A stretch of 12,462 bases of DNA from Anaerolineae bacterium. Lineage in GTDB: Bacteria > Chloroflexota > Anaerolineae > 4572-78 > NAK82. The stretch is taken from the NCBI GenBank assembly GCA_030597485.1, contig JAUVRU010000024.1, positions 1 through 12,462 of the forward strand. Reading direction: 5' to 3'. The notes under the pieces are model-generated. The model saw nothing but the letters and a program-made list of their open reading frames with translations. It was not told the origin of the DNA and ran no database searches. This document shows positions 6,713 through 12,462 of the stretch, piece after piece. Position numbers and translations under genes: made by a program. Position 1 is the first letter of the stretch, and each line of letters opens with the position of its first letter.

Positions 6713-7693
6713 CTACCCGCCAATCCTGACCATAGCACGGTTGGCCGGGAACACCCCCTGTTCCAGCTGGCTCCCGGGCGGCTTACACGCTACCGCTCGC
6801 CGAAGCAGCGCTGCCAGGTCCTGAATTGAGCCACCTCCCCGCAGGACGTCCCGCACGCTCAACTCTTCCTCTGACAGCAGACATAGTCGGATGCGCCCGT
6901 CGGCAGTCACCCGCAGATGGTTGCAGCTGTCGCAGTACGGGTGACTGACCGGGCTGATGAACCCCACGCTCCCTCGGCCCCCAGCGAGTCGATACAGCTG
7001 AGCTTCACCCTGCAGTTTGCCGTCGTTCAGGGGCAACAGGGGGCCCAACGCCCTTTCAATTCGGTCCATTGACTCCTGCGTAGGGACAAAGTGGTCAAGG
7101 GCAAACCCAGCCGGCTCCCCCAAGGGCATCAACTCGATGAAGCGCACGTGCCATTCGCGCTCAAGAGTGAGACGGGTCAGGCCTACCACATCCTCCTCGT
7201 TGTAATCTCGCACAACGACTGCGTTCAGTTTGACAGGCCGCAAGCCAGCGCGTTCTGCAGCTTCGATGCCCGCCCACACTTTGTGTACCACATTGAAACG
7301 GGTCAATCGCGCCAGATGAACCTGGTCAAGGCTGTCCACGTGGATGTTCACGCGACGTAGCCCCGCCTGTGCCAGGGGGTCGGCGAGCCACGGCAATCGT
7401 ATACCATTGGTGGTCATGAGCAACTCGTCCACGCCCGGCACTCCCGCCAGGCGTTCGACGATCTCCACAATGTCGCGGCGCAAGGTGGGTTCACCGCCCG
7501 TCAACCGCAGTTTGTCGAATCCCAGGGAGACCGCTGCCTGGGCCAATTGCTCAATCTCGAGCGGTGTCAACAGGTCCTCACTCGGCACAAAACCACGCTG
7601 CTCTACAGGCATACAGTACCTGCACCGCAAATTGCAGCGGTCAGTGACTGAGATGCGAAGGTAGCTGATCTGACGTCCGTAGTGATCCTTCAC
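6713..7693 (-). CDS. moaA: GTP 3',8-cyclase MoaA (radical SAM, molybdenum cofactor synthesis)
   Basis: MoaA converts GTP to 3',8-cyclo-7,8-dihydro-GTP, the first step of molybdopterin synthesis, and uses two 4Fe-4S clusters. The radical-SAM cluster ligands are C20, C24 and C27 in 'CNLRCRYC'; GGEP (66-69) binds SAM. The second cluster uses C254, C257 and C271 ('CDSCNHLR...IRLC'). The C-terminal Gly-Gly (325-326, RIGG) essential in this family is intact. I chose GTG 7693, giving 326 residues. It follows GGAG by 8 nt, and 'KDHYGRQISYLRISVTDRCN' (2-21) starts like typical MoaA. The frame stays open to a GTG at 7759, but the extra 22 residues are not family-like. No other mo genes are in the window. 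The gene probably depends on the promoter at 8035-8006. Confidence 0.95.
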   Translation of the reverse strand: MKDHYGRQISYLRISVTDRCNLRCRYCMPVEQRGFVPSEDLLTPLEIEQLAQAAVSLGFDKLRLTGGEPTLRRDIVEIVERLAGVPGVDELLMTTNGIRLPWLADPLAQAGLRRVNIHVDSLDQVHLARLTRFNVVHKVWAGIEAAERAGLRPVKLNAVVVRDYNEEDVVGLTRLTLEREWHVRFIELMPLGEPAGFALDHFVPTQESMDRIERALGPLLPLNDGKLQGEAQLYRLAGGRGSVGFISPVSHPYCDSCNHLRVTADGRIRLCLLSEEELSVRDVLRGGGSIQDLAALLRRAVACKPPGSQLEQGVFPANRAMVRIGG

Positions 7694-7819
7694 TGGACAT
7701 GCTCCAATCGAGTGCCGGTGGAGAAGTAGTAGCTGGCACGTATTTTGCCTATCCGCCACGGAGATGATACAATACGCTCTCAGCGCATAGCACGCTGTGT
7801 GTAGCTCCGGTCCACAATG

Positions 7820-7984
7820 TCAGCACGCCTTGTCCGACCCAGATGGGCGGTTGACACGATACGCGCAGTGCTCGCCATCACCGCCACACAGGTTGATCAG
7901 GTTGGGTTGGCATCGTCTGGACCAGTCTGGCGATGATGGGCCGGTGCGGGCCACGAGATTGCCGTCTTCCCCTAACACAGTCAC
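7820..7984 (-). CDS. Possible small Cys-rich ORF in the moaA leader, ends at in-frame UGA
   Basis: This is a 54-codon frame opening with GTG 7984, about 22 nt after a near-consensus -10. The product is hydrophilic with Cys at 25, 33, 40 and 54; a recognisable stretch is 'ARTGPSSPDWSRRCQPN' (12-28). About 69% of its third codon positions are G/C, as expected for coding DNA here. The stop is UGA, and the same frame stays open afterwards with three further Cys (HC, AC, YC) all the way into the moaA frame. At the stop the codons read Cys-UGA-His-Cys, so a sense codon there would give CxxC. There is no ribosome site; initiation would be leaderless-like. I do not recognise a family. It could be a leader peptide, a decayed zinc-binding protein, or a chance frame. 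Confidence 0.3.
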   Translation of the reverse strand: MTVLGEDGNLVARTGPSSPDWSRRCQPNLINLCGGDGEHCAYRVNRPSGSDKAC

Positions 7985-8005
7985 GGCGATGAGGCCGGCA
8001 GTGCG

Positions 8006-8035
8006 ATTCTAACCTAGGAAGGGAACGGCTGTCAA
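8006..8035 (-). promoter_or_regulatory. Strong sigma-70-type promoter for moaA and its leader
   Basis: A consensus TTGACA (8035-8030) and TAGAAT (8011-8006, 5 of 6) are separated by 18 nt on the minus strand. The expected start is near 7999, which gives moaA a leader of about 300 nt. It is the best -35/-10 pair in the window. Confidence 0.65.
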
Positions 8036-8143
8036 ATGGGAAATGCGTGGGAACACTTTTTGTGGAACCGGGAATACGGTCAACGTATGACACGACGCCT
8101 CAGCGCCCGGAAGCGAAACGCTGGACTGCGCGACCTCGCATGC

Positions 8144-8151
8144 AAGGAGGT
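8144..8151 (+). promoter_or_regulatory. Ribosome binding site deciding the nuoBCD start
   Basis: AAGGAGGT is a full anti-16S match, 12 nt before ATG 8164. The spacing is longer than usual, but no start codon in the nuoBCD frame lies between, and an earlier ATG (8140) overlaps the site itself. Confidence 0.7.
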
Positions 8152-8163
8152 CAAGCCCCGACA

Positions 8164-10656
8164 ATGACAACAGCCTCCCCACATCCGAGCCAACCGCCAA
8201 CCGTACCAGAAGATCTCAAACGCAACGTGTTGGTCGCACCACTGGATGCCATATCCACCTGGGGCCGGATGTACTCGCTCTGGCCAATGGCGTTTGGGCT
8301 GGCATGCTGCGCCATCGAGATGATGGCTGTCCAGACCGCTCGCTATGACATGTCCCGCTTTGGGGCAGAGTTGATGCGTCCCTCCCCCCGGCAGGCTGAC
8401 CTGCTCATCGTGGCTGGCACCGTTACCAAGAAGATGTTACCCCAGATCGTGCGGCTGTACGATCAGATGGCCGAGCCGAAGTACGTGCTGGCGATGGGAG
8501 CCTGCGCCACCGCTGGCGGCCCCTTCAAGGAGGGGTATAACGTGGTGTCAGGCATTGACAAGTACCTGCCCGTGGACGTGTACGTTCCTGGTTGCCCTCC
8601 TCCCCCGCAGGCCTTGCTGCAAGGCCTGATCAAGCTTCAGGAGAAGATCAAGAGCCAATCGCTCCTTGGCGTGCCCTGGTATCGCAAGGACCAGCGAAAC
8701 GAGGCTGTCCCGGTTCCGCTATACGGGCCAGACATCATTGATCCCCGCCAGATTCCGATTATCAAGGCAGAACTGGACAGGCAGCGCCTTGAGCGTGATC
8801 GTCAAGAACCTGAGGAAGAGACAGGCTCGGCCGGGGATGAGACACAAGAGAAAGCCACAAGGCGAGCGGTCAAGCCACCAAAGCTGCCGACGTGGGACCT
8901 CACCCCCGAGCCTGAAGCACAGGCATTGGCCGACCGCATCAACCAGGAAATTGGGGAAGGCTCCGTCTCGCCCGAAAAGGACACATTGGTCGTCGATGCG
9001 CAGCGCCTGATCCCTGTGGCCACGTACCTACGCGACACAGAAGACCTGGCCTACGATTACCTGTCGAATGTGACTGGCGTTGACTATTTGGACCGTGATC
9101 TCCGCTTCGAAGTCGTGTATCACGTCTACGCCACCAGCCGAGGTGGGGGTCCGGTCGTGCTTAAGGCACGAGCGGACGGCCAGAACCCCAAGATCCCCTC
9201 TCTGGTTTCCATCTGGCCCAGCGCCGACTTCCAGGAACGAGAGATCTGGGATCTCTATGGGATTCGTTTCACCGACCACCCAAATCTCAAGCGGATCCTG
9301 CTGTGGGAGGGCTTCCACGGCCACCCTATGCGCAGGGACTGGAACGAAGCATACTACGAAGAACCCACCAAACCCTTCAACAGCCGCTGGCCAGCGGGAC
9401 ATCACCAATTGGCCGACTCGCGCAACCCGTACAACCGCAACGTCGCCTATCCAACCCAGTACCCAGACGGCGAAGAGTGGGATCCTGAGAATTGGGACCC
9501 GATGGAAGAACGGCTGTCCGTTGTGGATGTCGAAGAAGTGCCCCACACGGGCATGCGTACCCAACGGATCATGGTCAATGTGGGTCCCCAGCACCCCAGC
9601 ACCCACGGCGTCTTCCGAATGGTTCTCACTCTCAACGGGGAGACAGTAGTGAACGCCGAACCAGTGTTGGGCTACCTGCACCGCAATCACGAGAAGATCG
9701 GCGAGCGCAACAATTGGCTCATGAACATGCCGTACACAGACCGCCTCGACTATATGAATGCGATGGGCAATAACTTCGGCTACGCCCTGGCGGTCGAGAA
9801 GATGATGGGCACCGAGGTGCCTGAACGGGCAGAGTACCTCCGCGTTATCATGGCAGAATTGAACCGGGTGTTCAACCACATGTCGTTCGCCGGGTTCTAC
9901 ACTAATGAGTTGGGCGCCGCCTTCACCCCATTCCTCTATGCATTCAGAGAACGTGAGCTGATACTCGACCTGTTCGAAGAGGCCAGCGGGTCGCGGATGA
10001 TGTGCAGCTATCTGCGGTTCGGCGGTGTGGCCCGCGACGTAAGCGAAGACTGGCTGGACCGTGCCCGTTATCTGGCCCAAGAGCGCTTGCCCCGCAAGCT
10101 CGACGAGTTTGAGCGGCTGCTCAACCAGAACGAGATATTGGTTTCCCGCACCAAGGGGGTCAGTGTCATCTCGCCCCAGGCGGCCATCGCTTATGGCATC
10201 ACCGGCCCTATGCTGCGTGCTTCGGGAGTGCCTTACGACATCCGTCGCGTTGAGCCATATTCGATCTACGATCGGTTCGACTTCAAGATACCGCTCTTGT
10301 CCAACGGCGACCTGTATGACCGATATTTGATCCGCATATTGGAGGCCCGTGAGGCAGTGAAGATACTCAATCAGGCACTGGATCAGATACCCGGGGGGCC
10401 TATCCAGGGGGGCAAGAAGGCCTGGCAGACGCGGGTGCCCGCCGGTGAAACCTACGCCCGCATCGAGCATCCAAAAGGAGAGCTGGGGTATTACCTGGTG
10501 AGCAACGGCACGGCCAATCCGTGGCGCTACCGTGTTCGGGCTCCATCTTTCGTGAACCTCACCGCCTTTGGCGAAATGTGCAAAGGCCACAAAGTCGCAG
10601 ATACCGTCGTCATCCTGGGAGCCGTTGACATCGTGCTGGGAGAGGTAGACAGATAA
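8164..10656 (+). CDS. nuoBCD: NuoB-NuoC-NuoD fusion, quinone-site module of complex I
   Basis: One 830-residue polypeptide joins three complex I subunits. NuoB (about 20-188) has the N2 cluster ligands C48, C49, C114 and C144, and '[11 protein letters not shown]'. A charged linker (about 189-245) follows. NuoC (about 250-405) has '[12 protein letters not shown]' (358-369), HPNLKRIL (372-379) and GHPMRRDW. An acidic linker leads to NuoD (about 463-830) with '[10 protein letters not shown]' (473-482), '[12 protein letters not shown]' (524-535) and the final '[12 protein letters not shown]'. His481 and Tyr530 match the conserved quinone-headgroup residues. All catalytic features are intact, so N2 and the ubiquinone/menaquinone pocket are built within one chain. 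CD fusions are well known (E. coli); BCD fusions are rare. NuoA, normally just upstream, is absent. The stop overlaps the nuoI start by one base (TAATG). Confidence 0.95.
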   Translation: MTTASPHPSQPPTVPEDLKRNVLVAPLDAISTWGRMYSLWPMAFGLACCAIEMMAVQTARYDMSRFGAELMRPSPRQADLLIVAGTVTKKMLPQIVRLYDQMAEPKYVLAMGACATAGGPFKEGYNVVSGIDKYLPVDVYVPGCPPPPQALLQGLIKLQEKIKSQSLLGVPWYRKDQRNEAVPVPLYGPDIIDPRQIPIIKAELDRQRLERDRQEPEEETGSAGDETQEKATRRAVKPPKLPTWDLTPEPEAQALADRINQEIGEGSVSPEKDTLVVDAQRLIPVATYLRDTEDLAYDYLSNVTGVDYLDRDLRFEVVYHVYATSRGGGPVVLKARADGQNPKIPSLVSIWPSADFQEREIWDLYGIRFTDHPNLKRILLWEGFHGHPMRRDWNEAYYEEPTKPFNSRWPAGHHQLADSRNPYNRNVAYPTQYPDGEEWDPENWDPMEERLSVVDVEEVPHTGMRTQRIMVNVGPQHPSTHGVFRMVLTLNGETVVNAEPVLGYLHRNHEKIGERNNWLMNMPYTDRLDYMNAMGNNFGYALAVEKMMGTEVPERAEYLRVIMAELNRVFNHMSFAGFYTNELGAAFTPFLYAFRERELILDLFEEASGSRMMCSYLRFGGVARDVSEDWLDRARYLAQERLPRKLDEFERLLNQNEILVSRTKGVSVISPQAAIAYGITGPMLRASGVPYDIRRVEPYSIYDRFDFKIPLLSNGDLYDRYLIRILEAREAVKILNQALDQIPGGPIQGGKKAWQTRVPAGETYARIEHPKGELGYYLVSNGTANPWRYRVRAPSFVNLTAFGEMCKGHKVADTVVILGAVDIVLGEVDR

Positions 10657-11246
10657 TGCTAGGACTCGGCATCGCCAAAGGACTGTCTGTCACGTTGAAG
10701 CACTTCGTTGAAACGTACATCGAGGACCTGCGGTACTTCCCACGCCGCTACAGTGAAGAAGCGATGGAGTTTCGCCAGAGCGTGAAGGGACGTGGCCTCT
10801 TCACCGTCCAGTACCCCGAACAGGAACTGCCTGTGCCGGAGAGTTTCCGATACATTCCCTTCCTGGTCTACGATGAAGATGGGGAGTCAGGTGAGAAGAA
10901 GATTCGCTGCACGGCGTGTGGCATATGTACCAAGGTGTGCCCTCCTCAATGTATCTGGATCGTACGCGCCAAGGACGAGAAGGGCAAACCGGTGTCCCAG
11001 CCGGCTGAGTTCTACATCGACATTGATATATGCATGAATTGCGGCTTCTGCGCTGAATTCTGCCCCTTCGACTCGATCGTCATGGACCACAACTGGAAGA
11101 TGGCAGATTATGAGCGCCTTGAAAGCCACATATTCGACCTGCATACACTGCTCAAGCCAGCCAGCTATTACCAACAGATTCGCCCCGTCCAGTATGCAGA
11201 ACGTCAGGCCGGCAAGAAAAAGGAGCGCAAGGGCAAGGAAGTGTGA
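10656..11246 (+). CDS. nuoI: NADH-quinone oxidoreductase subunit I (two 4Fe-4S clusters)
   Basis: This 196-residue ferredoxin-like subunit carries electrons through clusters N6a and N6b to N2 in NuoB. The N-terminal amphipathic part (1-65, '[20 protein letters not shown]' at 15-34) is typical of NuoI and lies on the membrane face. The two CxxCxxCxxxCP sites are '[12 protein letters not shown]' (about 86-97) and '[12 protein letters not shown]' (about 127-138). The tail is Lys-rich. ATG overlaps the nuoBCD stop (TAATG), and its own TGA overlaps the secA ATG (TGATG), so all three genes are translationally coupled. With nuoBCD it forms the Q-module. No genes for the membrane arm or the NADH module are adjacent; they must be encoded elsewhere if a whole complex I exists. 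Confidence 0.96.
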   Translation: MLGLGIAKGLSVTLKHFVETYIEDLRYFPRRYSEEAMEFRQSVKGRGLFTVQYPEQELPVPESFRYIPFLVYDEDGESGEKKIRCTACGICTKVCPPQCIWIVRAKDEKGKPVSQPAEFYIDIDICMNCGFCAEFCPFDSIVMDHNWKMADYERLESHIFDLHTLLKPASYYQQIRPVQYAERQAGKKKERKGKEV

Positions 11247-12462
11247 TGTTCAAGAATGTTCTCACCAAGGTGTTGGGGGATCCCAATCAGAAAACAATCG
11301 ATAGACTGACCCCGTTGGTTGAGGAGGTCAATGCGCTCGAAGCAGACATGCAGCGCAGGAGCAATGACGAACTGCGCCAAATGATGGCTGACTTCCGCGC
11401 CGATATCGCGCGGGCGACTTCTTCAGTTCGTAGCCAGCTTGAGGAAAGTCGCAACCAGCGCGATGTGGCCAGCGGCGACGAGCGCCGTCGGCGGGAGGTC
11501 GAGGTCGAGCGCCTGGAAAGAGACCGGCTCAAGCTGGAAGAGAGCTTGATGCAGGATATGATGCCCCACGTCTTCGCAGCGGTGCGGGAGGCAAGCGTTC
11601 GCGCCACCGGCCTCCGGCACTATGATGTGCAGACAGTGGGCGGCGCAATCCTCCACCTCGGCAACGTGGTTGAAATGCGCACGGGAGAGGGAAAGACACT
11701 GGTGGCCGCCATGCCAGTGGTGCTCAACGCTCTGGCAGGACGAGGCGCCCACCTGGTCACCGTGAACGACTACCTGGCCAAACGTGACACTCAGTGGATG
11801 GGTCCCATCTACCACCTACTCGGGATGTCTGTGGGTGTGATCCAATCGGCAGGCGGTGGACATCCCGACGAAGCGTCGTACACGTTTGATCCAGACTTCC
11901 AGGCGGCGGATGACCGTTACCTTTATCTTCGACCTGTCTCCCGTCGCCAGGCGTACCACTGCGACATCACCTACGGCACGAACAACGAGTTCGGATTCGA
12001 TTACCTGCGTGACAACATGGTCTACGATCTGAGCCAGCTGGGCCAACGAGAACTCCACTACGCGATCATTGACGAGGTAGACAACATCCTCATTGATGAG
12101 GCACGTACTCCCCTCATCATCTCTGGCGCCGCCGAGGAGAGCAGCAGTCTGTATCGGGAGTTTGCCAGCGTTGTACGCCAGCTCAAGCCCAGCAGTCATG
12201 CCAGTGTGGAAGCCAAAGCGCCAGACGGTGACTACAGCGTTGATGAGAAGGCACGCGTGGTAACACTGACGGAATCGGGCGTCGAGAAAGTCGAGCGGGT
12301 TCACGGCATAGACAACCTTTACGGGCCAGAGCACTGGCAGAAAACCCCTTATCTGGACAATGCTCTGCGCGCCCACGTGCTTTACCAGCGTGATCACGAT
12401 TATCTCGTCAAGGACGGCCAGGTCATCATAGTTGACGAGTTCACTGGGCGAATGATGCTTGG
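11246..12462 (+). CDS. secA: Protein translocase ATPase SecA, 3' end outside window
   Basis: The first 405 residues are present (a full SecA has about 800-1000). SecA drives preproteins through SecYEG with ATP. Nucleotide-binding domain 1 shows Walker A 'MRTGEGKT' (144-151), '[11 protein letters not shown]' (171-181), '[16 protein letters not shown]' (242-257), Walker B IIDEVD (274-279) followed by Asn280 where most SecAs have Ser, and '[12 protein letters not shown]' (283-294). Part of the preprotein cross-linking domain follows to '[10 protein letters not shown]'. Between '[12 protein letters not shown]' and '[12 protein letters not shown]' lies an Arg/Glu-rich segment (about 52-103), predicted coiled coil, much longer than the short loop of E. 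coli or Bacillus SecA. I believe it is a Chloroflexota feature. AAGGAAG precedes the ATG, which overlaps the nuoI stop by one base. Confidence 0.97.
   Translation, partial: MFKNVLTKVLGDPNQKTIDRLTPLVEEVNALEADMQRRSNDELRQMMADFRADIARATSSVRSQLEESRNQRDVASGDERRRREVEVERLERDRLKLEESLMQDMMPHVFAAVREASVRATGLRHYDVQTVGGAILHLGNVVEMRTGEGKTLVAAMPVVLNALAGRGAHLVTVNDYLAKRDTQWMGPIYHLLGMSVGVIQSAGGGHPDEASYTFDPDFQAADDRYLYLRPVSRRQAYHCDITYGTNNEFGFDYLRDNMVYDLSQLGQRELHYAIIDEVDNILIDEARTPLIISGAAEESSSLYREFASVVRQLKPSSHASVEAKAPDGDYSVDEKARVVTLTESGVEKVERVHGIDNLYGPEHWQKTPYLDNALRAHVLYQRDHDYLVKDGQVIIVDEFTGRMML

Larger units (their letters stand above)
7694..8163. other. Divergent moaA/nuoBCD intergenic region (470 nt)
   Basis: No large gene is here. 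On the minus strand it holds the moaA leader of about 300 nt with a possible 54-codon Cys-rich ORF (7820-7984) and a strong promoter (8035-8006). On the plus strand it holds the nuoBCD leader. I found no tRNA and no terminator. A plus-strand promoter for nuoBCD must lie here, but I could not fix it: TTGTGG (8055-8060) and TATGAC (8081-8086) are 20 nt apart, which is poor. Confidence 0.5.

Noticed and set aside
8041..8090. ECF-type promoter (GGAAC ... GTC) upstream of nuoBCD
   Set aside because: GGAAC occurs twice and GGTC once, but spacings do not fit a known ECF consensus; too weak to call.
8047..8163. Longer NuoB N-terminus from 8047
   Set aside because: The extra residues resemble no NuoB, and the full Shine-Dalgarno at 8144-8151 lies inside them.
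9028..10590. Minus-strand open frame of 520 codons opposite nuoBCD
   Set aside because: A shadow of the highly conserved NuoC/NuoD coding sequence; His/Val-rich translation without family features, and its frame mirrors codon bias of the sense gene.
11816..12397. Minus-strand frame opposite secA (193 codons) and its neighbour at 11423-11815
   Set aside because: Antisense to unmistakable SecA motifs; no ribosome site or protein family signal.

Overview
The window most likely comes from a member of the Chloroflexota (Anaerolineae-like, class uncertain). Three things point there. The SecA N-terminus carries a charged coiled-coil insertion and the DEVDN form of Walker B that I associate with this phylum. 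A small TPR protein has the 'WVWLSG...RRICLEQAL' style common in these genomes. A paired fhaA/fhaB plus rodA/pbpA block is present, an arrangement otherwise best known from Actinobacteria. The DNA is moderately GC-rich, with GTG and probable leaderless starts.

Left part (1-5971, all minus strand, read right to left): a DHH-family phosphoesterase, fhaA (DUF3662+FHA), fhaB (membrane-anchored FHA), mtnP (MTA phosphorylase), a SEDS glycosyltransferase (rodA/ftsW) and a class B penicillin-binding protein cut by the left edge. Genes overlap or lie close together, except for an 80-nt gap holding a promoter before fhaA and a 184-nt gap before rodA. The SEDS protein keeps its catalytic aspartate. Its partner PBP is an uninterrupted reading frame in which the SxxK and KTG motifs are replaced and no convincing SxN is left. 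It looks like a transpeptidase pseudoenzyme, and this is the most interesting observation in the window. The mtnP gene sits where actinobacterial clusters carry the phosphatase gene pstP.

Middle (5972-8163): divergent promoters separate the DHH gene from a plus-strand gene for a tail-anchored TPR protein. This gene converges on minus-strand moaA (molybdenum cofactor synthesis). Upstream of moaA, a strong minus-strand promoter precedes a possible 54-codon Cys-rich ORF. That ORF is in frame with moaA and ends at a UGA inside a CxxC-like motif.

Right part (8164-12462, plus strand): a rare single-polypeptide NuoB-NuoC-NuoD fusion, then nuoI, then secA (cut by the right edge), each joined by a 1-nt stop/start overlap. 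This is the quinone-reducing connecting module of complex I without NuoA, NuoH or the NADH module nearby, and its expression is tied to the Sec translocase motor. The overall theme is envelope growth and its phospho-signalling on the left and membrane energy conservation and protein export on the right.
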